A DNA stretch of 42,146 nt from Anaerolineae bacterium (GTDB lineage Bacteria > Chloroflexota > Anaerolineae > Aggregatilineales > J027). Under the pieces are notes generated by a model. That model saw only the letters and a list, made by a program, of their open reading frames with translations. It made no database searches and was not told the DNA's origin. Both the position numbers and the translations under genes were made by a program. How positions within the stretch are numbered: position 1 is the first letter of the stretch; each line of letters opens with the position of its first letter. Shown piece after piece: positions 18,373 to 24,834 of the stretch. The stretch covers positions 1 through 42,146 of the forward strand of contig JAIOHL010000217.1 in the NCBI GenBank assembly GCA_019913005.1, given 5' to 3'.

Positions 18373-18401
18373 TTGACAATTTTTGGGAGGCCGCGTAAAC
18401 T
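18373..18401 (+). promoter_or_regulatory. Sigma-70-type promoter of the cys operon
   Basis: A perfect -35 TTGACA (18373-18378) and TAAACT (18396-18401) are separated by exactly 17 bases. The imperfect inverted repeat TTCgGTAA / TTACGAA lies at 18401-18421, at or just after the expected start site, and could be an operator or a 5' hairpin. The leader ORF begins about 60 bases later. Confidence 0.6.
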
Positions 18402-18468
18402 TCGGTAAGAAATTTTACGAAAACTCCATCTAACAATCAAAGCAATCATATTTTGGAGAATGAACACG

Positions 18469-18516
18469 ATGCGGCAAAACTGCATGTGTTGTATGTGTGA
18501 GAAGCGGGGACGTTAG
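18469..18516 (+). CDS. Cysteine-rich leader peptide of the cys operon attenuator
   Basis: A 15-codon ORF encodes MRQNCMCCMCEKRGR, with four Cys codons within six (TGC at 18481, TGT at 18487, 18490 and 18496) and a TAG stop at 18514. GGAG at 18455-18458 is 10 bases before this ATG; an in-frame ATG at 18460 (adding Met-Asn-Thr) is too close to that site. The ORF sits between a strong promoter and a terminator, upstream of the cysteine synthase gene. Ribosome stalling on the Cys codons when charged tRNA-Cys is scarce would be the regulatory event. The peptide itself probably has no function. Cys-rich leader peptides upstream of sulfur genes are known from mycobacteria, where they are described as acting differently. 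Confidence 0.75.
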   Translation: MRQNCMCCMCEKRGR

Positions 18517-18645
18517 CCACTTCAAGCGCATACTGAACTGAGACCCTAATCAACAGGGCTAGCAGGCAAGCAATTTCAAAGGTGGGTTCGTCCCTGAGGT
18601 AGCGGGTATCACCGCTGCCCCCACTGTGGGACGCCTACCTTTTTT
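18505..18645 (+). promoter_or_regulatory. Attenuator: mutually exclusive antiterminator and terminator
   Basis: Terminator: 18578-18594 (AAAGGTGGGTTCGTCCC) pairs with 18628-18642 (GGGACGCCTACCTTT) with small bulges, encloses a hairpin AGCGG/CCGCT (18601-18616), and is followed by six T (18640-18645). Antiterminator: 18505-18512 (CGGGGACG, the last sense codons of the leader ORF) pairs with 18589-18596 (CGTCCCTG), and CCAC (18517-18520) extends it with GTGG (18582-18585). The same GGGACG occurs in the leader and in the terminator 3' arm and competes for CGTCCC. A ribosome at the leader stop covers the antiterminator strand, giving termination. A ribosome stalled at the early Cys codons leaves it free, giving read-through. 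A weaker alternative stem, AGGTAG (18597-18602) / CTACCT (18635-18640), is not disrupted by the antiterminator. Confidence 0.7.
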
Positions 18646-18710
18646 GTTTGTCGGTTGGCCCTGATTGTTTTTTCAATAGGCCGTACTGGAACATAGGAAT
18701 ACACAGCATC

Positions 18711-19682
18711 ATGACACTGGCATTGAATCAACGCACTGTTGGGCTACGAATGTCGGGCCACCGGGCCGGACAAAAACTTGAATCACTGATTGGGAACACG
18801 CCATTATTGGGATTTTCGCGCATTAACGCCCATCTACCAGAAGATGTGCAGATTTTTGCCAAAGCGGAATGGCAAAATCCGGGGGGTAGTGTCAAAGATC
18901 GGGCCGCGCTCAATATCATTCTAAGTGCCGAACGCGATGGGCTTTTGACCCCCAGCAAAACGATTCTAGACAGCACCAGCGGCAACACGGGAATTGCTTA
19001 TGCCATGATTGGTGGGGCGCGTGGCTATCGGGTCAAGTTATTTATGCCCGCTAATGTCAGCCCCGAACGCCTGCAAATTCTACAGGCATACGGTGTGGAA
19101 TTGGTTCTGACCGACCCGCTGGAAGGCTCGGACGGTGCGATTACCGCTGTGCGCGAACTTGCCGCCGCCAAACCCAGCAACTATTTCTACGCCAACCAAT
19201 ATAACAATCCCGCCAATTGGCAGGCGCATTACCACACCACCGCTGTGGAAATTTGGGAACAGACCGATGGGCAGATCACCCATTTTCTGGCAGGACTCGG
19301 CACAACGGGGACATTTACCGGAACTGTGCGACGCTTGAAGGAATTAAACCCCAACATTCAAGCGATTTCGATTCAGCCCGATTCGCCCTTTAACGGTCTA
19401 GAGGGCTTGAAACATATCCCTACCGCCATTCGCCCCGGCATCTATGACGAGGAGTTGGTGGATGCGAACTTGGAAATCAGCACTGAAGCGACCTATGTAA
19501 TGGCACGTCGCTTGGCACGCGAAGAAGGTTATCTGGTCGGCATCAGTTCTGCCGCTGCGATGTTGGGCGCGTTGCAGGTTGCCGAAGCAGTCGCGGATCG
19601 TGGCGAATCTGCCGTGATCGTGACGGTATTTCCCGACAATGCCTATAAATATCTCAGCGAATCATTCTGGGCGGAAGGATAG
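18711..19682 (+). CDS. cysM: PLP-dependent cysteine synthase, CysM type
   Basis: Fold-type II PLP enzyme of the cysteine synthase family, 323 residues. Visible are LIGNTPLL (26-33), the Schiff-base Lys62 in GGSVKDRAA, STSGNTGIA (cofactor and substrate loop), GLGTTGTFTGT (phosphate loop) and GISSAAAM. Its operon partners make it the CysM of the CysO-dependent pathway, in which O-phosphoserine reacts with CysO thiocarboxylate to give CysO-cysteine. At the position of the substrate-selecting Arg220 of M. tuberculosis CysM, my by-eye alignment puts Lys234, still basic. The frame is open from 18648, but that stretch starts in the terminator tail, so I use the ATG at 18711 (AGGA 12 bases upstream). 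It is separated by six bases from mec. Confidence 0.9.
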   Translation: MTLALNQRTVGLRMSGHRAGQKLESLIGNTPLLGFSRINAHLPEDVQIFAKAEWQNPGGSVKDRAALNIILSAERDGLLTPSKTILDSTSGNTGIAYAMIGGARGYRVKLFMPANVSPERLQILQAYGVELVLTDPLEGSDGAITAVRELAAAKPSNYFYANQYNNPANWQAHYHTTAVEIWEQTDGQITHFLAGLGTTGTFTGTVRRLKELNPNIQAISIQPDSPFNGLEGLKHIPTAIRPGIYDEELVDANLEISTEATYVMARRLAREEGYLVGISSAAAMLGALQVAEAVADRGESAVIVTVFPDNAYKYLSESFWAEG

Positions 19683-19688
19683 GCCGAC

Positions 19689-20153
19689 GTGGAATTGGTC
19701 ATTTCAACAGAATTACATGACCGCCTTACCCATCATCTGGAAAATACCTTCCCCAATGAGGGCGGTGGTTTTTTGGTCGGGCATATCAAGGGCGATACCC
19801 GACAGGTCACAGAGGTGCATTTGGTCGAAAACACCTTTGCTTCCGAAGAACAATTTCATCGTTATCTCGCCGAGGCAGGGGCGTTTCAGCGGATTGAAGA
19901 TGAGGCTGATGCACGGGGATTATCGTTATTGGGCTATTTCCATTCCCATCCCGATCATCCCGCCATTCCATCGGAGTTTGACCGGACACACGCATGGCCC
20001 TATTTTGCCTATTTGATTGTTTCGGTGCGGGCCGGCAAACGAGCCGAATCACGCCTGTGGGAACTCGCCGCTAACCGCGAGTCATTTATTGAAGGTCAGT
20101 TAAGTTTTAATCAAGCAGTATTTGAGGAGAAGTCTAACAATGGCAACCATTAA
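19689..20153 (+). CDS. mec: JAMM-family metalloprotease, Mec type
   Basis: 154-residue JAB/MPN zinc hydrolase. The complete JAMM set is present: Glu24 in NEGGGFLVG, then H85-S-H87-x7-S95-x2-D98 (HSHPDHPAIPSEFD). In the CysO pathway this enzyme releases cysteine from CysO-cysteine; related JAMM proteins also trim residues after Gly-Gly on sulfur carriers. Initiation is at GTG with GGAAGG nine bases upstream. The gene overlaps the start of cysO by 14 bases, consistent with coupled translation of protease and carrier. Confidence 0.92.
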   Translation: MELVISTELHDRLTHHLENTFPNEGGGFLVGHIKGDTRQVTEVHLVENTFASEEQFHRYLAEAGAFQRIEDEADARGLSLLGYFHSHPDHPAIPSEFDRTHAWPYFAYLIVSVRAGKRAESRLWELAANRESFIEGQLSFNQAVFEEKSNNGNH

Positions 20154-20412
20154 AATCCCGACCCCCCTGCGCTCCTATACGGGCGGGAACGCGGAAGTGA
20201 ATGTATCTGGGACGACGGTCAGCGCGATTCTCAGCGATTTGACCACCCAGTTCCCAGATTTGCGCCCGCATTTGTATAACGGGGATGAACTGCGGAATTT
20301 CGTTAATATTTTTATTGGCGATGAGGATGTGCGCTTTCGGAGCGGCTTGGACACTGAGGTTGAGCCGGGGGATAAATTACGCATTATCCCTAGTATTGCT
20401 GGCGGAAGATAG
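20140..20412 (+). CDS. cysO: Sulfur-carrier protein, ThiS/MoaD family, CysO type
   Basis: 90-residue ubiquitin-like sulfur carrier (beta-grasp; IKIPTPLRSYTGG at the start, LRIIPSIAGG at the end). MoeZ would adenylate the C-terminal Gly and convert it to a thiocarboxylate, which CysM uses. The encoded C-terminus is Gly88-Gly89-Arg90, one residue beyond the usual Gly-Gly, so removal of Arg (possibly by Mec) would be needed first. The ATG at 20140 is chosen because GAGGAG lies 10 bases upstream and it opens the first strand; the frame extends six codons further up into mec. Confidence 0.92.
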   Translation: MATIKIPTPLRSYTGGNAEVNVSGTTVSAILSDLTTQFPDLRPHLYNGDELRNFVNIFIGDEDVRFRSGLDTEVEPGDKLRIIPSIAGGR

Positions 20413-20442
20413 AAATCTAATTGATTAGGGAGTGGTGGGGAT

Positions 20443-20895
20443 ATGATTCGTAAAGTTGACCATAGTGCCTTGCGTACCAATCAGGCATTCATCATCGGAC
20501 TTTTGCTGTTAGCTTTTGTATTGGGGACATGGGTGTTGGTAGCCTTTGTCTCAGCAGTCATGATTGCCGGCACGATTTTTCCACAGGCTGGCTTGTTTAA
20601 ACGTTTCTATCAGCATGTTCTCAAACCAAGCGGCTTGGTCAAACCGGATGTGATAGAAGATAATCCCGAACCGCACCTCTTTGCACAGGGTTTGGGTGGG
20701 GCGTTTTTGGCGATTGCCACCGTTGCCCTACTAGCCGATGTCGCAGTCGTCGCTTGGGCGCTGGTGTTTATAGTGATTGGCTTGGCTGCGCTCAATCTTT
20801 TTGCGGGTTTTTGCGCAGGCTGCTTTATCTACTATCAACTGGGCAAACGCGGTATTCCCGGTTTTAAGGTTCAACCCATCAATCGGCCTGCCTAA
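20443..20895 (+). CDS. DUF4395 membrane protein
   Basis: 150 residues with about four hydrophobic helices (roughly 15-45, 80-100, 103-122) and the family's closing motif with a Cys pair, GFCAGCFIYY (about 124-133). The N-terminal VDHSALRTNQ is also typical of DUF4395. The function of the family is not established. The C-x-x-C at the membrane edge and frequent proximity to thioredoxin-like proteins suggest thiol chemistry or sulfur movement. Here it lies between cysO and a membrane-tethered thioredoxin-like gene, 12 bases from the latter, so it is part of the cys operon. Confidence 0.82.
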   Translation: MIRKVDHSALRTNQAFIIGLLLLAFVLGTWVLVAFVSAVMIAGTIFPQAGLFKRFYQHVLKPSGLVKPDVIEDNPEPHLFAQGLGGAFLAIATVALLADVAVVAWALVFIVIGLAALNLFAGFCAGCFIYYQLGKRGIPGFKVQPINRPA

Positions 20896-20907
20896 GAGGG
20901 AAACGAA

Positions 20908-21321
20908 ATGCTGGAACGATTCATCACCCTAACGGCCCTGATTACTTTGGGCCTCGCACTGTATCATGGCTGGAAATGGTGGGGCTTGCGACGGGCTACC
21001 CACCTCGCCAATCATGATCCTTTGTTATCGGCCTTCATCCCCGGCAAACCGGCCATACTCTATTTCACCGCTGATGGGTGTGTGGCGTGCAAAACGCAGC
21101 AACAACCTGCCTTTAGCCGACTGCGCAGCCTGCCCGGTTATGAAGATGTGCAGATTATCCGGGTTGATGCCGACTATCAATTGGATGATGCCCAACGTTG
21201 GGGGGTGATGAGCCTACCCACCACCTATATCCTAGATTCGCAGGGACAGCCCAAAGCCGTTAATTATGGTGTGGCCTCTGCCGAAAAACTTCGCAAGCAG
21301 ATTCAAGAAGCAATTGCATAA
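20908..21321 (+). CDS. Membrane-anchored thioredoxin-like protein
   Basis: 137 residues. The N-terminal hydrophobic stretch (about 5-20, ITLTALITLGLALYHGW) is an uncleaved anchor, and the rest is a thioredoxin fold with redox pair C58-V-A-C61 and the cis-Pro motif SLPTTY. It should act as a thiol oxidoreductase facing the outside. Within the cys operon it may reduce or relay sulfur with the neighbouring DUF4395 protein; this is inference. GAGGG lies upstream of the ATG, and 15 bases separate the gene from moeZ. Confidence 0.85.
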   Translation: MLERFITLTALITLGLALYHGWKWWGLRRATHLANHDPLLSAFIPGKPAILYFTADGCVACKTQQQPAFSRLRSLPGYEDVQIIRVDADYQLDDAQRWGVMSLPTTYILDSQGQPKAVNYGVASAEKLRKQIQEAIA

Positions 21322-21336
21322 CAAGGATCATTTTCA

Positions 21337-22533
21337 ATGGCTCTACCCACAACTGTGATCGCCCCATCCGAAGTCAGGCTCTCCCATGAAGAAGTGCTGC
21401 GTTACAGCCGCCACCTCATCATGCCGGAAGTGGGGATTGAGGGACAAAAGAAACTCAAAGCCGCCAGTATATTGTTGATTGGTACGGGTGGTCTCGGTAG
21501 TCCCACCAGCATGTATCTCGCCGCCGCTGGCGTTGGCACCATTGGCTTGGTGGATTACGATGTCGTGGATTTCACTAATTTGCAGCGCCAGATCATTCAC
21601 GGCACCAAAGACATTGGGCGCTCCAAATTGGAATCGGCGGAAGAAACGTTGGCCGACCTGAACCCCTTTGTCAAATTGGTCAAATATAACGTGCCACTCA
21701 CCAGCGAAAACGCCCTCGACATCATCAAAGATTATGACATTGTGATTGATGGCACAGATAATTTCCCGACGCGCTATCTGGTTAATGATGCGTGTGTGAT
21801 GTTGGGAAAAATCAACGTCTACGGCAGTATTTTTCGCTTTGAGGGTCAGGTATCAGTGTTTGGTCATGAAGAAGGTCCATGCTATCGCTGCTTGTTCCCT
21901 GAACCCCCACCCCCCGGCCTTGTGCCAAGCTGCGCGGAAGGCGGCGTTTTGGGGATTTTGCCGGGGACAATCGGCACATTGCAGGCCACCGAAGCCATCA
22001 AACTGATTTTGGGTATTGGGCAGCCATTAGTCGGACGTCTCTTGCTCTATGATGCGCTGGCGATGACCTTTGATACTATGAAAATCCGCAAGAACCCCAA
22101 CTGCCCGGTGTGCAGCGAACACCCCACCCTCACTGAACTGATTGATTACGAACAGTTCTGTGGTGTGCCCGCCCATGATCGCAGCAGTTTTGATAATGGC
22201 ACGGATGTCAAACCGATTCCGGCTGTCGGTGTGAAAGCCCTCAAGGAGCGCGTGGCAGGCGGCGAGAAATTGACCATTTTGGATGTGCGTGAACCGCATG
22301 AATGGGCCATCAGCAAAATCGAGGGATCAGTGTTTATCCCCAAAGGAGAGGTCATGAACCACTTAAATGAACTCCCCCGCGATAGAACCTTGATGGTACT
22401 TTGCCGCACCGGAGTACGCAGTGGGGATGTGGTGCGCTGGTTACAAGACGCTGGTTTTACTAATGCGATTAATGTCTCTGGCGGCATCAATGCGTGGGCT
22501 AAACAGATAGACCAATCCCTGCCTGTCTATTGA
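21337..22533 (+). CDS. moeZ: Adenylyltransferase/sulfurtransferase, MoeB domain plus rhodanese
   Basis: 398 residues in the MoeZ arrangement. The E1-like domain (about 15-275) has the nucleotide loop GTGGLGSP (49-56), DFTNLQRQ, the catalytic-type Asp in DGTDNF, zinc ligands C182/C185 and C256/C259, and the SCAEGG loop (C199). A C-terminal rhodanese (about 295-395) has active-site Cys356 in LCRTGVRS. It activates the carrier C-terminus with ATP and then delivers sulfur from its own persulfide. In M. tuberculosis MoeZ is the CysO activator but is encoded elsewhere; here it closes the operon. It is followed by a hairpin terminator. Confidence 0.93.
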   Translation: MALPTTVIAPSEVRLSHEEVLRYSRHLIMPEVGIEGQKKLKAASILLIGTGGLGSPTSMYLAAAGVGTIGLVDYDVVDFTNLQRQIIHGTKDIGRSKLESAEETLADLNPFVKLVKYNVPLTSENALDIIKDYDIVIDGTDNFPTRYLVNDACVMLGKINVYGSIFRFEGQVSVFGHEEGPCYRCLFPEPPPPGLVPSCAEGGVLGILPGTIGTLQATEAIKLILGIGQPLVGRLLLYDALAMTFDTMKIRKNPNCPVCSEHPTLTELIDYEQFCGVPAHDRSSFDNGTDVKPIPAVGVKALKERVAGGEKLTILDVREPHEWAISKIEGSVFIPKGEVMNHLNELPRDRTLMVLCRTGVRSGDVVRWLQDAGFTNAINVSGGINAWAKQIDQSLPVY

Positions 22534-22563
22534 TGACACTCTGATATTTTTCGCTTTACACTC

Positions 22564-22605
22564 AAAAAGCGCGATTTCTGTATAATTATGGAAATGCGCT
22601 TTTTT
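22564..22605 (+). terminator. Terminator of the cys operon
   Basis: AAAAAGCGC (22564-22572) pairs with GCGCTTTTT (22596-22604), with a 23-base loop and a T-rich 3' side. The TATAAT of the next gene lies inside the loop. Confidence 0.65.
22581..22586 (+). promoter_or_regulatory. -10 element (TATAAT) inside the terminator loop
   Basis: Perfect TATAAT preceded by TG. The best -35-like match, TTTACA (22555-22560), is 20 bases away, longer than ideal. It would start a transcript near 22593 for the rhodanese and lipoprotein genes. Confidence 0.5.
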
Positions 22606-22636
22606 CATTTCTGAGATGAAGGTGGGGAATAACAGA

Positions 22637-22969
22637 GTGGCGATTCACAACATGAAACCCGCTGAACTTAAACGCCGCTTGGCTGCGGGCGAAGATATTG
22701 TGGTTATTGATGTGCGGCAGGATTGGGAACTAGAAATTTCTAAATTGGATTTTGCCAAACAGATTGTTTTGACCGATCTACCATTACGTGCCGATGAAAT
22801 TCCACAAGATAAAATAGTGGTATTTGTATGTCGCAGCGGAGGCCGAAGTATGCAAGCTGCTGAATTTTTGGCGGTGCAAGGTTGGCCCGAAGAAAACCTA
22901 TTCAATCTCGATGGTGGCATTTTGCGTTGGGCGCAGGATGTTGACCCTAGTTTGCCCCGAATCTACTAA
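22637..22969 (+). CDS. Single-domain rhodanese
   Basis: Sulfurtransferase with a complete rhodanese fold: VVIDVRQDWE near the start and active-site loop CRSGGRS (Cys65 from this start). At 110 residues it has the normal size of the stand-alone domain. The frame is open from an ATG at 22616, but that ATG has no ribosome binding site. The GTG at 22637 has AAGGTGGGG about nine bases upstream and starts just before the usual first helix. It resembles the C-terminal rhodanese of the preceding moeZ but is diverged. It may move sulfane sulfur for the cys pathway, but the promoter arrangement suggests separate expression. Confidence 0.87.
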   Translation: MAIHNMKPAELKRRLAAGEDIVVIDVRQDWELEISKLDFAKQIVLTDLPLRADEIPQDKIVVFVCRSGGRSMQAAEFLAVQGWPEENLFNLDGGILRWAQDVDPSLPRIY

Positions 22970-22971
22970 CC

Positions 22972-24342
22972 ATGAACACAAAATCTTGGTACTACGTGCT
23001 CTTGTTGATTGGCTTGCTGGGGTTCGGGATGACCGCCTGTGAAGAAGACACCACCCCAACGCCTACCGAGGCAGTCGAAAACTCAGACCCGCAAGCCGTT
23101 GCGATCAACCCGCCGCGCGTGTGGATTGACAGCCCTTTGACCAATGATATGGTGGTGTTTGGGGCGTCCCCCATTGAAATTGTTGCCCATGCCGCCTCAT
23201 TGACAGGCAGCGCCCTACTCAGTGTGCGTGACGTGAATGGAGGACTACTGAGCACAGTAGATTTGGGCAGTCCGCAAGCAGTTGAGGAAACGGCGGGTGC
23301 CTTAGCGCGTTATGAGGGTGAGTGGTTGCCAGTTCAACAAGAAGCAGGGACAACCAATGAAGATGGTTTAGTTGTTTTTGAATTGACGGTGGAAGTGAGC
23401 GGCGTAGTATCCGCACCCGTGTTTGTATACGCTCTACAAGCGACCCCAACACCAACCCTCACACCAACCGCAACCGTGACTTCAACGGCAACAGCTTCAC
23501 CAACTCCTACTGCCACCCCAACGGCGACCTTCACCCTTACTTCCACACAGACACCCACCGCTACCTTGACCTCCACTGCGACAACCACTGGCACGGCGAC
23601 ATTTACAGCGACGTCAAGTTTAACTGCTTCCCCAACTCGCACCGCCTCACCAACGCCGACCATCACCAGTAGCCCTTCGCCAACGGGTACTGGAACGGCG
23701 ACCCCGGCTATTGTGTTTGACCCCAAAGAGCCGCTTCCCTGCCAGATTGGGCCAATTCGCGGACGTGAGGTGATTGCACGGGTTGGGCCGGGGGATAATC
23801 GCGGGCCACTTGAGGTACTCGAATTTGGCGACCTCTATTTGGTTACAGGGAAAAATGATACAGTGGGTGAAAACTGGTGGCAGATTAGTATTGCGGGTGC
23901 TCCACAGGCGTGGGCCAAAGATGCGGATGTGAATGAGTTTGGCGGATGTGGCAACGTGCCAACGGTTGACGCACCGGGCATTACCCGACCCACTGGGCCA
24001 CGTCCTTCCGGGCCAACCAATACTCCTGTACCGGGGGCGACACCCGGCCCTGTGATCCATTATTTCTATGCAGACTACTATGAACTTCCGGCACTGGTTG
24101 ATGACGTCTATGTCTATTGCACCAACATCTATTGGAGTGTCGAATACGTGGATGCCGTTTATCTGTATTCTTCCTATGATGAAACAACCGAGGGTGTTGT
24201 GGGAGTGGATAGTCGTCAGGTATGCCCCGATGTAGCCACTGGCACAACGATTTATTTTACCTTGACGATTTACAGAGCCGGGGTAGCGGTAGACGATCAA
24301 ACAATTGGGATTACCTATCAAGACCCGTTTCTAGTCGAATAG
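22972..24342 (+). CDS. Lipoprotein with Thr/Pro-rich stalk and SH3-like domain
   Basis: 456 residues. The start is a lipoprotein signal (hydrophobic core, then GMTAC with Cys23). Residues about 50-155 form a beta domain, followed by a Thr/Ser/Pro stalk of about 90 residues. An SH3-like segment with paired Cys follows (PCQIGPIRGREVIARVGPGD ... WWQISIAGAPQAWAKDADV), then a second Pro/Thr linker and a final Ig-like domain of about 95 residues with two Cys. It should be tethered outside the membrane; the binding target is unknown. It begins two bases after the rhodanese stop, so the two are co-transcribed and probably translationally coupled. Confidence 0.75.
   Translation: MNTKSWYYVLLLIGLLGFGMTACEEDTTPTPTEAVENSDPQAVAINPPRVWIDSPLTNDMVVFGASPIEIVAHAASLTGSALLSVRDVNGGLLSTVDLGSPQAVEETAGALARYEGEWLPVQQEAGTTNEDGLVVFELTVEVSGVVSAPVFVYALQATPTPTLTPTATVTSTATASPTPTATPTATFTLTSTQTPTATLTSTATTTGTATFTATSSLTASPTRTASPTPTITSSPSPTGTGTATPAIVFDPKEPLPCQIGPIRGREVIARVGPGDNRGPLEVLEFGDLYLVTGKNDTVGENWWQISIAGAPQAWAKDADVNEFGGCGNVPTVDAPGITRPTGPRPSGPTNTPVPGATPGPVIHYFYADYYELPALVDDVYVYCTNIYWSVEYVDAVYLYSSYDETTEGVVGVDSRQVCPDVATGTTIYFTLTIYRAGVAVDDQTIGITYQDPFLVE
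23442..23704 (+). repeat. Low-complexity Thr/Pro/Ser-coding tract
   Basis: Degenerate repeats of ACC/ACN-CCN codons encode the stalk of the lipoprotein. The units are irregular, without an exact period. Confidence 0.7.
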
Positions 24343-24352
24343 TGTAGATAGA

Positions 24353-24388
24353 AATGACGGCCCACCTGATGGAAAGCCGTCATTTTTT
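24353..24388 (+). terminator. Rho-independent terminator after the lipoprotein gene
   Basis: AATGACGGC (24353-24361) pairs with GCCGTCATT (24376-24384) and is followed by T-rich bases to 24388. It lies between convergent genes and could also act weakly on the minus strand. Confidence 0.85.
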
Positions 24389-24414
24389 ATTCTATAGAGC
24401 GGAACTGATTGAAC

Positions 24415-24816
24415 TCAGCTTTTAGGCTCTTCTTTCTTAGGCTCTTCTTTTTTCACTTCTTCAGGGGGTGGTGGGGGATTCAATTTATCACGCATTGCCT
24501 GTTCATTTGCCACCAGTGATAGGCGCTCTGTCAGTCCCACCATACTAAACAATTTGCGATAGTGCGACGACAAGCCGTAGGCAAACACACGGCGTCCGGC
24601 CCGATTTGCATCTTCAACCAGACTAATCACCAAACCGATTCCAGCGCTGTTGAGATAATCACTGGTTTCAAAGTTCATCGCCACAATCTCGACCTTGCTT
24701 ACCGAAAGTTGATTATAGGCGGCATATGCCGATTCGCGTGTTTGGGCAATCACATCACGCGGAAAATCCAAAAAGCCTATCTTGCCATCCTGTCGAAACT
24801 GTACATCCTTAGCCAT
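24415..24816 (-). CDS. STAS-domain anti-sigma-factor antagonist
   Basis: 133 residues of SpoIIAA/RsbV type. The STAS domain (1-110) includes the phospho-acceptor region DYLNSAGIGLV with Ser57, and the domain end VGLTERLSLVANEQAMRD. A tail of Pro then Lys/Glu repeats (PEEVKKEEPKKEEPK) is unusual for the family. Its neighbour upstream on the same strand (18-base gap) carries both a PP2C phosphatase and an RsbW-like kinase domain, which would set its phosphorylation state. No sigma factor gene is nearby. Confidence 0.88.
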   Translation of the reverse strand: MAKDVQFRQDGKIGFLDFPRDVIAQTRESAYAAYNQLSVSKVEIVAMNFETSDYLNSAGIGLVISLVEDANRAGRRVFAYGLSSHYRKLFSMVGLTERLSLVANEQAMRDKLNPPPPPEEVKKEEPKKEEPKS

Positions 24817-24834
24817 TGATTTATCACTCCCCCT

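Noticed and set aside
18541-18645. T-box or SAM riboswitch in front of cysM
   Set aside because: AAAGGTGGG and CGTCCC recall a T-box antiterminator, but the conserved AGGGTGGNACCGCG element is not present and TGGG would not match the tRNA-Cys discriminator. No SAM-I core sequence is seen. The Cys-codon leader with competing stems explains the region better.
18648-18710. Longer cysM start at the 5' end of its open frame
   Set aside because: It lies in the T-run and tail of the attenuator terminator, has no ribosome binding site, and adds residues not expected in the family.
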